This document shows, in pieces, positions 27,085-35,586 of a stretch of DNA of 64,000 nt; positions within the stretch are counted from its first letter, which is position 1; each line of letters begins with the position of its first letter. Under the pieces are notes generated by a model, which was not told the origin of the DNA, did no database searches, and saw only the letters and a program-made list of their open reading frames with translations. The DNA lies in contig CAVYPM010000016.1 of the NCBI GenBank assembly GCA_963770375.1, positions 186,001-250,000 on the forward strand, read 5' to 3'. Position numbers and translations under genes: made by a program. This stretch comes from DASVBE01 sp963770375. Lineage in GTDB: Bacteria > Actinomycetota > Actinomycetes > Streptosporangiales > Streptosporangiaceae.

Positions 27085-29598
27085 ATGACGGCGGACGCAC
27101 TGAACACCGACGCACACAGCGCGCCGGCCAGCACCGACGAAGACCGTGAGCGCAGCGCCATCGCCGCGCTGTCGGTCGAGGAGAAGGTGCTGCTGCTGAC
27201 CGGCGCGGACAGCTGGCGCACCCAGGGCGCGGAAGCGCTGGGCCTGCGCCCCATGATCACCTCGGATGGGCCGGCCGGCGTGCGCGGCGTCATCAAGGAC
27301 GAGCGCAGCCCGTCGTCCAGCCTGCCGTGCCCCAGCGCGATGGGCGCCACCTGGGACCCGGGCCTGATCGGCGAGCTGGCCGCGGCCCTTGGCGCGGAGG
27401 CCCGCGGCAAGGGCGTGGACATCCTGCTGGGCCCCACCATCAACCTGATGCGCACCCCGCTGGGCGGCCGGGGCTTCGAGTGCTTCGCCGAGGACCCGGT
27501 GCTGACCGCGGCGGTAGCCACCGCGTACGTGCGGGGCCTGCAAAGCGCCGGGGTCGCGGCCACGGTCAAGCACTACGTGGCCAACGACTCGGAGACCGAG
27601 CGGTGGAGCTACGACGCCAGGATCAGCGAGCAGGTGCTCCGCGAGCTGTACCTGGTCCCGTTCGAGGCCTGCGTCCGCGAGGCCGCGACCATGCTGGTGA
27701 TGGCCGCGTACAACACGGTCAACGGCGTCCGCATGACCGAGCACGACTATCTGCTCAAAGAGGTGCTCAAGGGCGAGTGGGGCTTCGACGGGGTGGTCAC
27801 CTCGGACTGGCACGCCGCCCGCAGCACCGCGGCCACCGCGCTGGCCACCCTCGATCTGTCCATGCCCGGCCCGGACGGGCCCTGGGGCAGCCTGCTGGCC
27901 CGCGCAGTGGAAGAGGGCGCGGTCCATCCCGAGGTGCTGGACGACAAGATCGTCCGGCTGCTCCGGCTGGCCCGGCGGGTCGGCGCGGTGCACACCGCGG
28001 CCCGGCCGGCCCGGCCCGGCCCCGCGGGGCCGTCCGGCCTGATCGACCCGGGTCTGGTACGGCGGGCCACCACGCGATCTTTCGTACTGCTGAAAAACGA
28101 GCAGGAAGCGCTGCCTCTCGAGCCTGCCGCGATCCGCAGCCTGGCGCTCATCGGGCCGAACGCGTTCCAGCCGACCATCCAGGGCGGCGGCAGCGCGGGC
28201 GTGGTCCCGGCCAGCGTCTCGCTGCCGGCCGAGGCGCTGGCCCGGGCGCTGGCCGGGCAGGCGGAGGTCACCGCCGCGCCCGGCTGCGAGACATGGGTGA
28301 TGGTGCCCGAGCCGCAGGCCGGCTCGCTCCGTGACCCGGTCACCGGCGAGCCCGGGCTGCGGCTGGAGTTCATCGCCCCGGACGGCAGCGTGCTGGACAG
28401 CGAGCACCGCTCGTCGGCCGCGCTGGCCTGGTGGGACGGTGTCCCGCCGGGCATCGGCTGGGGCGAGAGCGGGCGGATCACGCTGGCCACCCGCTACCGG
28501 CCGGAGGCCAGCGGGCCGCACCTGCTCGGCGCGGCCGGCGTCGGGCGGCTGGTGATCTCGGCCGACGGCGAGGTGCTGGCCGACGCGGAGACCAGGGTCC
28601 CGGCCGACCCGGTCGAGGCGATGACCCGGCCCGGCGAGGTACGCGCCACGGTGCTGCTGGAAGCCGGCCAGGAGGTGGCCATCGGGCTGGAGTTCAGCCC
28701 GGCCGCGGACGGCGAGGGCCCGCTGGCGCTGAGCTTCGGCATCGCCCTGGTAGCCGACGGCGACCAGCTGATCGCCGACGCGGTCGCCGCGGCGGCCAGT
28801 GCCGACGCCGCGGTCGTGGTCGTCGGCTCGGCCGCGATGACCGAGAGCGAGGGCTTCGACCGGGCGACGCTGACGCTGCCCGGCCGGCAGGACGAACTGG
28901 TCCGCGCGGTCGCCGCGGTGAACAGCCGGACGATCGTGGTCATCAACGCCGGCATGCCGGTGCTGATGCCGTGGGCCAGCGAGGTCGCCGCCGTGCTCTA
29001 CGCCTGGCTGCCCGGCCAGGCGATGGGCGAGGCCCTGGCCGACGTGCTGTTCGGCACGGCCGAGCCGGGCGGCCGGCTGCCGGTCAGCCTGCCCGCGCAC
29101 GAGCAGGACGCGCCGGTGCTGCACGCCACCCCGCGGGACGGCGTGCTGCACTACGACGAGGGCCTGCTGATCGGCTACCGCGGCTACGACCGGTCCGGGA
29201 CCGTGCCGCAGTTCCCGTTCGGCCACGGCCTGGGCTACACGACCTGGTCGTACGAGGGGATGCAGCTGGGCGCCGTGAACCTGTCCCCCGGCAGCGACCT
29301 GGAGGTCCAGGTCACGGTGCGGAACGTGGGCTCACGCCCGGGCCGCGAGACCGTCCAGGCGTACCTGGAAGGCCCGCCCGGCGACGGGACCCGGCCCATC
29401 CGGGTCCTCGGCGGGTTCGCGATCGCGGTCGCGGAGCCCGGCGAGGAAGCCGTCGTCACGCTGCGGATCCCGGCCCGGCTCTTCGCCCGGTGGGAGCCGG
29501 GCGCGGGCGGCTGGGCCTGGCCGCGCGGCCAGTTCACGGTGGCGGCCGGCCGGTCCTCACGGGACCTCCGGCTGTCCGCTCCGGTCGTGTCGGCCTGA
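27085..29598 (+). CDS. Glycoside hydrolase family 3 beta-glucosidase-like enzyme
   Basis: The 837-residue protein follows the GH3 plan. The N-terminal barrel has SDGPAGVRG, GRGFECFAEDP and VKHYVANDSETERW. The nucleophile aspartate is in GVVTSDWHAARS (about 241). The alpha/beta sandwich has RSFVLLKNEQEALPL. A PA14-like insertion (about 430-555) precedes VVVVGSAAMTESEGFDR, and a C-terminal fibronectin-III-like domain has GHGLGYTTWSYE. It has no signal peptide, so it should cleave imported oligosaccharides in the cytosol. It is the last gene of the operon and is followed by a strong terminator. Confidence 0.93.
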   Translation: MTADALNTDAHSAPASTDEDRERSAIAALSVEEKVLLLTGADSWRTQGAEALGLRPMITSDGPAGVRGVIKDERSPSSSLPCPSAMGATWDPGLIGELAAALGAEARGKGVDILLGPTINLMRTPLGGRGFECFAEDPVLTAAVATAYVRGLQSAGVAATVKHYVANDSETERWSYDARISEQVLRELYLVPFEACVREAATMLVMAAYNTVNGVRMTEHDYLLKEVLKGEWGFDGVVTSDWHAARSTAATALATLDLSMPGPDGPWGSLLARAVEEGAVHPEVLDDKIVRLLRLARRVGAVHTAARPARPGPAGPSGLIDPGLVRRATTRSFVLLKNEQEALPLEPAAIRSLALIGPNAFQPTIQGGGSAGVVPASVSLPAEALARALAGQAEVTAAPGCETWVMVPEPQAGSLRDPVTGEPGLRLEFIAPDGSVLDSEHRSSAALAWWDGVPPGIGWGESGRITLATRYRPEASGPHLLGAAGVGRLVISADGEVLADAETRVPADPVEAMTRPGEVRATVLLEAGQEVAIGLEFSPAADGEGPLALSFGIALVADGDQLIADAVAAAASADAAVVVVGSAAMTESEGFDRATLTLPGRQDELVRAVAAVNSRTIVVINAGMPVLMPWASEVAAVLYAWLPGQAMGEALADVLFGTAEPGGRLPVSLPAHEQDAPVLHATPRDGVLHYDEGLLIGYRGYDRSGTVPQFPFGHGLGYTTWSYEGMQLGAVNLSPGSDLEVQVTVRNVGSRPGRETVQAYLEGPPGDGTRPIRVLGGFAIAVAEPGEEAVVTLRIPARLFARWEPGAGGWAWPRGQFTVAAGRSSRDLRLSAPVVSA

Positions 29599-29612
29599 CA
29601 CGGCCCGGCGGC

Positions 29613-29654
29613 GCGGGGCACGGTCCCCACCCCCTCCGGGGGACCGTGCCCCGC
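29613..29654 (+). terminator. Strong hairpin terminator of the glycoside operon
   Basis: GCGGGGCACGGTCCCC (29613-29628) pairs perfectly with GGGGACCGTGCCCCGC (29639-29654) around a 10-base loop, 15 bases after the GH3 stop. No U-tract follows, which is common for actinobacterial hairpin terminators. It marks the operon end. Confidence 0.8.
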
Positions 29655-29855
29655 GGCGCCGCTTCCGGCGGCGGGCCGCGGGCCCGTGCCGGTGCTGGCC
29701 GGGGGCCCGGGCCCCAGCCCGCTCCGCCGGGCGCCCGGGCCCTCCTCCTCCCTGAACGCCGCCGTGCCTGGGCGGGGCGGCCCGCGCCGGGAAGCCGTAA
29801 TCCATAATCGAGATCAGCCTGCGGCCGGCCAGCCCCGGCCTGGCAGGCTGGGCGG

Positions 29856-30266
29856 ATGACCGGAACCGCGGCCGGGAAGGCCGGCCTGCTGCATCACGTC
29901 GAGCTGTGGGTGCCCGACCTGGACCGTGCGGTGGCCAGCTGGGGCTGGCTGCTGACCGAGCTGGGCTACGCCCTGTTCCAGGAATTCGAGGGCGGGCGGA
30001 GCTGGCTGCTGGGTGAGACCTACATCGTGGCCGAGCAGTCCCCCGCGCTGACCGCGGGCGAGCACGACCGCTGCCGGCCCGGCCTGAACCACCTGGCGTT
30101 CCACGTGGCCAGCCGGGAGCTGCTGGACGAGCTGGTCGTGGCCGCGCCGGGGCACGGCTGGCGGCTGATGTTCGCGGACCGGCACCCGCACGCGGGCGGC
30201 GACCAGACCTACGCGGCGTACCTGGAGAACGAGGACGGCTTCGAGGCCGAGCTGGTCGCGCCCTGA
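29856..30266 (+). CDS. VOC (glyoxalase/dioxygenase) superfamily protein
   Basis: The 136-residue protein has the beta-alpha-beta-beta-beta fold pattern of one VOC unit pair: LLHHVELWVPDLDRAVASWGWLLTELGY, the metal-ligand region LNHLAFHVASRELLDEL and the final YAAYLENEDGFEAELVAP with its acidic ligand. It could be a metal-dependent isomerase, dioxygenase or resistance protein; no substrate is evident. It is convergent with the lysR gene. Confidence 0.85.
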   Translation: MTGTAAGKAGLLHHVELWVPDLDRAVASWGWLLTELGYALFQEFEGGRSWLLGETYIVAEQSPALTAGEHDRCRPGLNHLAFHVASRELLDELVVAAPGHGWRLMFADRHPHAGGDQTYAAYLENEDGFEAELVAP

Positions 30267-30319
30267 CTCCCCTCCCCCGCGAATCCCCGGCCGGCAGACC
30301 CAAAAGCGTACTTTGACAG

Positions 30320-31298
30320 TTAGCTGGCTGTCGCTGCCGTGGCCGGCCTGGCCGCGCTGCCCGTCCTGGCGCACCCCGCCCGGCCTGCGCCTGCGCACGG
30401 AGTGCGGCGAGCAGTTGCCCGGCGGCCGGGTTCGGCCGGTGCCGCTTCGGGAGGTAGGCGCCGACGTAGCGGGTGGGCTGGGGGGCGATCTGGAGATCGC
30501 GCACGTCGGGACGGCCGGTGAGGGCGAGGCTGGGGACGAGAGCGACGCCGACCCCGGCGCCGACCAGCGGGCGCTCACGAAGCCGTAGTCGCTGGAGCGG
30601 CAGGCGACGCGAGGCTGGAAGCCGCTGACCGCAGCGAGCATCTCCAGGACGCCGCCGACGTCGCCCCACCCGTGGATCCAGCGTTCGCCGGCGAACTCGG
30701 CCAGGCTGACGGCCGGCCGGCCAGCCAGCGGGTGGCCCGCGGGAACCAGCAGGCGGAGGTGGTCGGTGACGAGCGCGGTGTAGGTGCCGGGCCCGGCCGC
30801 GGCCGGCCAGGCGCGGGGCGGCGCAGGAGTGTGGAAGTGGTAGACGAGCGCGAGATCAGCCTGGCCGTCGCGGACCGCACCCAGCGCCTCATCGGGCTCG
30901 GCCTCGATCACCGTGACCTCCACCGGCTGACCGTCGACGGCGGTCAGCGCGGGCACGAGCAGCGGCTCGCCGGCGCTGGGAAACGTGACCACGGTCAGGG
31001 TTTGCGGTCCGCCAGCCTGCAAGGCGCGCAGCTGCTGTGCGGCTACCTGCAGCTCGGCGTGGATCGCGTCGGCGGTGGCGAGCAGGACCCGGCCGGCGTC
31101 GGTGAGGGTGACGCCCCGCGTGCTGCGGTGCACGAGCACGGCGCCCGCGCCTCGTTCGAGGGCGGCGATCTGCTGGGACACCGCCGACGGCGTGTGGCGC
31201 AGCGCGGCGGCCGCCCCGGCGAAGCTGCCCGCGCGCGCGACCTCCCGCAGCACGGCCAGACGATGCGCGTCGATCAACAGTTCTCCTAATGGCGTCAT
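30320..31298 (-). CDS. LysR family transcriptional regulator (frameshifted)
   Basis: The first 240 residues are in one frame. The helix-turn-helix LAVLREVARAGSFAGAAAALRHTPSAVSQQIAALE is followed by the effector domain, up to CRSSDYGFV. The missing C-terminus continues in the next frame as LVGAGVGVALVPSLALTGRPDVRDLQI and YVGAYLPKRHRPNPAAGQLLAALRAQAQ. The switch lies within 30565-30580. The end is uncertain: the second frame stays open past the domain, while a TAA in the third frame lies at 30320. It is divergent from the EamA gene (50-base gap), which it probably regulates. Confidence 0.8.
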
Positions 31299-31348
31299 CC
31301 GTATTCTGCCACTTCCGCTAATGCCTTCCCCGCCCGAGGCTGGGCTTC

Positions 31349-32452
31349 ATGAATCGTCTGAACGGGCAGGAGCGCATCGGCGCCGGGCTGGCGGCTGGGT
31401 CGATGCTGGTGGTCGGCGGGTCCGTGGCCGCGTCCAGCCTGCTGGGCGGCTACCCGGTGCTGGGCGGCCAGGGCGTCCGTTACCTGGCGGCAGGGCTTCT
31501 CCTGGCCGCCTGGGCGCGGCTGCGGCGCACGCCCCTGCCTCGCCCGGCAGGCCGGGAATGGGCGTGGCTGGCCGGGCTGGCCGTCATCGGGCTGGCCGGG
31601 TGCAGCGTGCTGCTGATTCTGGCCACCCGGGTGGCCAATCCCGCCAGTGTCGGGGTCGTCATCGGAGCAGCCCCGCTGGTCATCGTCATCGCCGCCGCGG
31701 CCGCCGCGGGCCATCGCCCCACCCGCCGGGCCCTGCTCGCCGCAGCCGTGGTAACCGCCGGATCCGCAGTGGCCCAGCTCGGCGGCACCACCGGAACCGC
31801 GTGGAGCGGACCGGGGCTGCTGCTGGCGGCCGGGGCGCTCGGTGGCGCCGTGGGCACATCCCTGCTGGCCGCACCGGTGCTGCCGCGGCTCGGCGCACTG
31901 TCCGTCACGATCTACGCCTGCGGCCTGGCCGGCGTCCTGCTGCTGGCCGCCGCCGCCGTGGCCAGCTTCGCGGGCGGGCCACCGATCCTGCGCATACCCA
32001 CCGCGACCCAGCTGGCCGCGCTGTCCTACCTCGCGGTCGCGGTCACCGCCGTCGTGGTCCTCGCCTGGTACGCGGCCATGAAACGCCTCGGGGTAGACCG
32101 CACCGGGCTGTTCAACGGGCTGATCCCCATCACCGCACTGGCCGCCGTCGCACTGACCGGTACGGGCACGATCACGCCGCTTCAGGTCATCGCAGCCCTC
32201 ACCGTCCTGGCCGGCGTGATCCTCGGCCTCGGCCGCCCCGGGAGGGTCGCTCCCAGGCCCTCCAGTCTGGCTGGTGGCCTACCGGGTGCAGCAGGTGCCA
32301 GCGGATGCGGCCTCTCCCGCGCCGGCGTCCAGCTGGCTGCCGCAGCACTGCATGGAGCCCGGGTCCGCGTCTGGCGGCGTCCAGCTGGGCTTCGGTCTCG
32401 TCCCAGCTCTGGCTGCCGGTCTGGCCCCAGAAGGTGGGGCTGTCGGCCTTGA
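31349..32452 (+). CDS. EamA/DMT superfamily permease
   Basis: The protein has about ten helices in two EamA repeats: GYPVLGGQGVRYLAAGLLLAAWARL, then a second half ending LTVLAGVILGLGRPGR near residue 300. The remaining 65 residues are basic, Ser/Pro-rich and lie antisense to the arsI 3' end. They look like readthrough because the natural stop is missing, so a small indel near 32250 is possible. It is divergent from lysR. The likely role is export of a small metabolite under LysR control. Confidence 0.82.
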   Translation: MNRLNGQERIGAGLAAGSMLVVGGSVAASSLLGGYPVLGGQGVRYLAAGLLLAAWARLRRTPLPRPAGREWAWLAGLAVIGLAGCSVLLILATRVANPASVGVVIGAAPLVIVIAAAAAAGHRPTRRALLAAAVVTAGSAVAQLGGTTGTAWSGPGLLLAAGALGGAVGTSLLAAPVLPRLGALSVTIYACGLAGVLLLAAAAVASFAGGPPILRIPTATQLAALSYLAVAVTAVVVLAWYAAMKRLGVDRTGLFNGLIPITALAAVALTGTGTITPLQVIAALTVLAGVILGLGRPGRVAPRPSSLAGGLPGAAGASGCGLSRAGVQLAAAALHGARVRVWRRPAGLRSRPSSGCRSGPRRWGCRP

Positions 32453-32804
32453 CGGTGTAGATCTCCCAGCGTTCGCCGTTGGGTGCCCCGGTGACCCAGA
32501 ACTTGTCCTGCCTGGCGTAGCAGCAGGTGGTGTCCCGTTCGTCGATGGAGGCCAGGCCTGCTTCGGCCAGGCGGGTCTGCTCGGCGTCCACGGTGCCGGT
32601 GTCGGCGACCTCGACGCCCAGGTGGTTGATGCTGCCGCCCTGGCCGGGGTTCTCAATGAGGATGAGCTTGAGGGGCGGCTCGGCGACGGCGAAGTTGGCG
32701 TAGCCGGGGCGGAGCTTGGCCGGCTCGGTGCCGAACAGCTTGCTGTAGAAGGCGACGGACTGGTCGAGGTCCTCGACGTTGAGGGCGAGCTGGATGCGGG
32801 ACAT
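32279..32804 (-). CDS. arsI: ArsI/CadI family VOC protein (frameshifted near C-terminus)
   Basis: The protein starts MSRIQLALNVEDLDQSVAFY and keeps the residues expected of ArsI/CadI: Gln5, His61 (INHLGVEV), Glu114 (GERWEIYTV) and the vicinal pair Cys94-Cys95 (DTTCCYARQDKFW). ArsI enzymes cleave the C-As bond of methylarsenite with O2; CadI is the cadmium-induced relative, so the exact role is open. After about residue 140 the reading continues in the next frame as DADPGSMQCCGSQLDAG and AGTCCTR, the usual cysteine-rich tail. The switch is at 32371-32384. GGAGG lies 8 bases before the ATG. Confidence 0.85.
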
Positions 32805-32888
32805 GGCTGCCACCTCCGGCGGTCTTGAGATAGACGACTGTCGATGTATCCGTCTCGCGAGCTTGTCATGAGATATCGGCGTCTGTCA

Positions 32889-32908
32889 ATATAGATGTAT
32901 GTCTATAT
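32889..32908 (-). promoter_or_regulatory. Operator-like palindrome upstream of arsI (copy 1)
   Basis: ATATAGA-n6-TCTATAT lies 85 bases before arsI in an AT-rich patch that stands out from the GC-rich surroundings. ArsR/SmtB-family regulators bind such AT-rich inverted repeats. A shorter half-like element (GATAGACGACTGTCGATG) lies nearer the start. Binding by the neighbouring ArsR is inferred. Confidence 0.55.
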
Positions 32909-32920
32909 CTGAGGTCATGC

Positions 32921-33127
32921 TCAGCCCGGCGGAGTGCCTTTGGGTAAGGGGTCAGTGTCGAGCGGGCGTGGGCGGCCCAGGCCTGGGCGCCGATCTGGAT
33001 CGGCGTCCCAGGGGCTGCCCAGCGGCGGGGTGTAGGACAGGTCCAGGTCGCTGATGACAGCGTCGATGGTCATGCCGTGGAAGATCGCGGTGGCGGCGAT
33101 GTCGATGCGCTTGGCGATCTCGGCATG
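32921..33127 (-). pseudogene. C-terminal fragment of FAD/NAD(P) pyridine-disulfide oxidoreductase
   Basis: The fragment reads HAEIAKRIDIAATAIFHGMT, then DLDLSYTPPLGSPWDA, the C-terminal dimerisation end of this enzyme family. The following IQIGAQAWAAHARSTLTP is one base out of frame, so it is damaged even within the fragment. It is joined directly to a truncated arsI copy with short microhomology (CAT). No active site remains. Confidence 0.75.
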
Positions 33128-33273
33128 AGGATGAGCTTGAGGGGCGGCTCGGCGACGGCGAAGTTGGCGTAGCCGGGGCGGAGCTTGGTCGGCTCGGTAC
33201 CGAACAGCTTGCTGTAGAAGGCGACGGACTGGTCGAGGTCCTCGACGTTGAGGGCGAGCTGGATGCGGGACAT
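33127..33273 (-). pseudogene. Truncated arsI/cadI copy (first ~49 codons)
   Basis: The reading MSRIQLALNVEDLDQSVAFY to PPLKLIL is nearly identical to intact arsI (one Ala-to-Thr change), then breaks into the oxidoreductase fragment. It lacks the histidine and glutamate ligands and the cysteine pair. It is a relic of a tandem duplication. Confidence 0.85.
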
Positions 33274-33359
33274 GGCTGCCACGCTCCGGCGGTCTTGATA
33301 TAGACGTCTGTCGATGTGTCTCGGTCAGTGAGCCTGCCATGAGATATCGGCGCCTGTCA

Positions 33360-33379
33360 ATATAGACGTATGTCTATAT
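33360..33379 (-). promoter_or_regulatory. Operator-like palindrome (copy 2)
   Basis: ATATAGAC-GTAT-GTCTATAT has perfect 8-bp arms, better matched than copy 1 at 32889-32908. A further element ATATAGACGTCTGTCGATGT follows near 33297. It stands before the truncated arsI copy, so the ArsR site is conserved although the gene is broken. Confidence 0.55.
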
Positions 33380-33392
33380 CTGGCAGTGGTGC

Positions 33393-33514
33393 TCAGCCCG
33401 GTGGAGTCCATGGCGTCGCCACGCACCCGTGACGTCGCAGCCGGGGTCCAGCTCGCGGGCCCGCAGCGCGGCGCTGATCCCCGCGTCACTGCCGCCGATC
33501 GCCACCAGGTGCAT
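33393..33514 (-). pseudogene. N-terminal fragment of FAD/NAD(P) pyridine-disulfide oxidoreductase
   Basis: From ATG 33514 (GGAG six bases before it) the reading is MHLVAIGGSDAGISAALRAR then ELDPGCDVT, a complete first Rossmann motif of the family. After about 30 codons it jumps to the last few codons of the gene next to copy 2 of the repeat. The middle ~400 codons are missing. It follows the aquaporin gene, which suggests the original order aquaporin, oxidoreductase, arsI. Confidence 0.75.
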
Positions 33515-33538
33515 GCAGGGCTCCGTTCGGTCAGGAGG

Positions 33539-34315
33539 TCACCCGGGCAGGCGTCCGTCGGACGCCGGGTGGTCCGCGCCATCGGCCAGGCCCGGATCGG
33601 CGGGGCCGCGCAGGCGCGGCATCACGGCATCGGCCGCCTGCCGATGGGACAGGCCCGGATACAGCAGCCGGATCACCGCCACCGCGGCGACGCCGCCGAG
33701 GATCTGCGCGGCGATGAAGGACGGGACCGAGGAGGGGGCGATGCCCGCGAAGGTGTCAGAGAACATCCGGCCGATGGTGATCGCCGGGTTGGCGAAGCTG
33801 GCCGAGGAGGTGAAGAAGTAGGCCGCCCCGATGTAGGCGCCTACCGCTGCCGGGGTCACCTGGGCCCGGCCGCTGCGGGCCAGGGCGAAGATCACCAGCA
33901 GCAGGCCCAGGGTAGCGACCACTTCGGACAGGAAGTGGGCCGCCGACGCGCGGTCCGTGCCCGAGATACTCACCGCGGCCCGCCCGTACATCAGGTTGGC
34001 CAGCACCGCGCCGCAAATGCAGCCCGCGACCTGCGCCGGAAGGTAGGCCGCGGCCTCCCGCCAGCTCACCCCGCCCAGCGCGGCATCGGCGAAGGACACC
34101 ACCGGGTTGAAGTGGCCGCCCGATACCGGGCCGAACATCAAGATGATCGCGAACAGCCCGGCCGCAGTCGCCGCCGCGTTCTCCAGCAGCTCCAGGCCCG
34201 TATCCCCGGGCGACAGGTGGGCTGCCGCGATACCCGAGCCGATCACCACCGCAGCCAGGAACGCGCTGCCCAGAAACTCGGCCACCAGGCGGCGCCACAG
34301 CGCGGGACCGTTCAC
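33539..34315 (-). CDS. MIP family aquaporin/aquaglyceroporin, probable arsenite channel
   Basis: The 258-residue protein has six helices and the two half-pore motifs in modified form, HFNPVVSFADA (NPV) and FANPAITIGRMF (NPA). It starts with a GTG (MNGPALWRRLVAEFLGSAFLAA). In some ars operons an aquaporin (AqpS) replaces the arsenite pump and lets As(III) leave down its gradient. The divergent arsR and downstream arsI support that role. No ArsB/Acr3 or ArsC gene is visible nearby. Confidence 0.85.
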   Translation of the reverse strand: MNGPALWRRLVAEFLGSAFLAAVVIGSGIAAAHLSPGDTGLELLENAAATAAGLFAIILMFGPVSGGHFNPVVSFADAALGGVSWREAAAYLPAQVAGCICGAVLANLMYGRAAVSISGTDRASAAHFLSEVVATLGLLLVIFALARSGRAQVTPAAVGAYIGAAYFFTSSASFANPAITIGRMFSDTFAGIAPSSVPSFIAAQILGGVAAVAVIRLLYPGLSHRQAADAVMPRLRGPADPGLADGADHPASDGRLPG

Positions 34316-34438
34316 GATGGGGCCTTCCGCCCACCGGCAGCCGCTGCGCGGTTAGCGGAACCAGCAGCGCTGCCCGCTACAGGCGGGTCCTGGCAGACGG
34401 TGGGCATGACGGATCCCCGGGCCTCCGGTAGATTCATT

Positions 34439-34450
34439 CACATCGATGTG
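34439..34450. promoter_or_regulatory. Palindrome between aquaporin and arsR starts
   Basis: CACATCGATGTG is a perfect 12-bp palindrome 48 bases before arsR, in the divergent promoter region. A related half (ATGTCAATGTGAGG) is closer to arsR. It could be the ArsR operator for both directions, although it differs from the AT-rich palindrome before arsI. Confidence 0.45.
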
Positions 34451-34497
34451 GCAAGTATCGAGGCTCAGATTCACCCATGTCAATGTGAGGATCGCTG

Positions 34498-34851
34498 ATG
34501 ACCACGGCCCGCGCCGTCCGCAGTCTGCCGCTCGCCGACGAGGCGCTGTGCGGGCCGCCGCTGACCGAGGTGCCACTCTCCGAAGCCGACTCCGTGCGCC
34601 TGGCCGCAGTCCTGGGGGCCCTGGCCGACCCCGTGCGGCTGCGGCTCATCTCGATCCTTGCCGCGCAAGGCGAAGTGTGCAGCTGCCACCTCGAGGAACC
34701 CCTCGGCAAGAGCCAGCCCACCATCTCCCACCACACCCGCGTACTCACCAACGCCGGGCTCATCGAGGGCGACAAGCGCGGGAAGTGGACCTGGTGGCGC
34801 ATCGTCCCCGAACGCCTCGCCGCCATCCGCGAAGCCCTCGGCGGCGCCTGA
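34498..34851 (+). CDS. arsR: ArsR/SmtB family arsenic-responsive repressor
   Basis: The 117-residue protein has the winged helix ALADPVRLRLISILAAQ ... KSQPTISHHTRVLTNAGLI. The metal site EVCSCHLEEPLG has Cys61 and Cys63 in the alpha-3 position used by As(III)-sensing ArsR proteins (ELCVCDL in E. coli). Release from DNA on As(III) binding should induce the aquaporin and arsI. GAGG lies 7 bases before the ATG. Confidence 0.92.
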   Translation: MTTARAVRSLPLADEALCGPPLTEVPLSEADSVRLAAVLGALADPVRLRLISILAAQGEVCSCHLEEPLGKSQPTISHHTRVLTNAGLIEGDKRGKWTWWRIVPERLAAIREALGGA

Positions 34852-34935
34852 GCTGCCAGTACGCAACATCTGCCGAGGTGCGTCGCGGCGGGCGGGCTGA
34901 GGCTGGCCGGGATGGCCCCGTTAGGCTCGGGCGCC

Positions 34936-35544
34936 ATGACACGTGTGGTGCTGGCGTCGGCGTCGCCGACCCGGCTCCGGGTGCTGCAGGCCGCGGGCCT
35001 GCGTCCCGAGGTGATCCCGAGTCAGGTCGACGAGCGGGCCATCACCCGGTCCCGGCCACGCGACCTGACCCTGGCCCTGGCCGAGGCGAAAGCCGCGGCG
35101 GTGGCCGCGCAGCTGACCGCCGGCCTGGTCATCGGCTGCGACTCGGTTCTGGAGATGGCCAGCCCGGCGGAGCTGGCCGGCCTGGCGCTGGGCAAGCCCG
35201 CCACCGCGGCGGAGGCGCGGGAGCGCTGGCGGCTGATGGCCGGGCAGACCGGCATCCTGTTCACCGGCCACCACGTGCTGGACGTGGCCACCGGGCGGCA
35301 GGCCAGCGAGGCCGGGGCGACCGCGATCCGGTTCGGCCAGCCGAGCCCGGCCGAGATCGACGCGTACATCGCCAGCGGCGAGCCGCTGCAGGTGGCGGGC
35401 GCGTTCACGCTGGACGGCCGGGGCGGCTGGTTCATCGAGGAGATCCGCGGCGACTACAACAACGTGCTCGGCATCTCGCTGCCCTTGCTGCGCCGGCTGT
35501 TCGCCGCGGTCGGCCGCCCGCTGGCCGGGCTCTGGCATCCCTAG
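34936..35544 (+). CDS. maf: Maf family nucleotide pyrophosphatase
   Basis: The 202-residue protein starts MTRVVLASASPTRLRVLQAAG and has IGCDSVLEM, LGKPATAAEARERWRLMAG, FTGHHVLD, IDAYIASGEPLQVAGAF and GDYNNVLGISLPLL, all Maf motifs. Maf proteins hydrolyse non-canonical or modified NTPs (dTTP/UTP/pseudo-UTP) to NMP and PPi. The usual SRR/SPRR signature reads SPTRLRVL here. The upstream in-frame extension to 34912 is not conserved. Confidence 0.9.
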   Translation: MTRVVLASASPTRLRVLQAAGLRPEVIPSQVDERAITRSRPRDLTLALAEAKAAAVAAQLTAGLVIGCDSVLEMASPAELAGLALGKPATAAEARERWRLMAGQTGILFTGHHVLDVATGRQASEAGATAIRFGQPSPAEIDAYIASGEPLQVAGAFTLDGRGGWFIEEIRGDYNNVLGISLPLLRRLFAAVGRPLAGLWHP

Positions 35545-35586
35545 CCGGTATCCCTGGCCACGGCAAACCGGCATAGTGTCGAAACC

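Larger units (their letters stand above)
32656..33407. repeat. Two ~280-bp direct repeats carrying the arsI 5' end and operator
   Basis: Copy 1 is 32656-32935 and copy 2 is 33125-33407. Both contain the first ~50 codons of arsI (minus strand), its ribosome site, the operator-like palindrome and the last codons of an upstream oxidoreductase. They differ by scattered substitutions and small indels, so they are diverged copies and not an exact assembly duplication. The DNA between them is oxidoreductase remnant. Confidence 0.8.

Noticed and set aside
32199..32278. Extended C-terminus of arsI in its starting frame
   Set aside because: The family-like cysteine tail lies in the next frame and ends at 32279, so the extension is a frameshift product.
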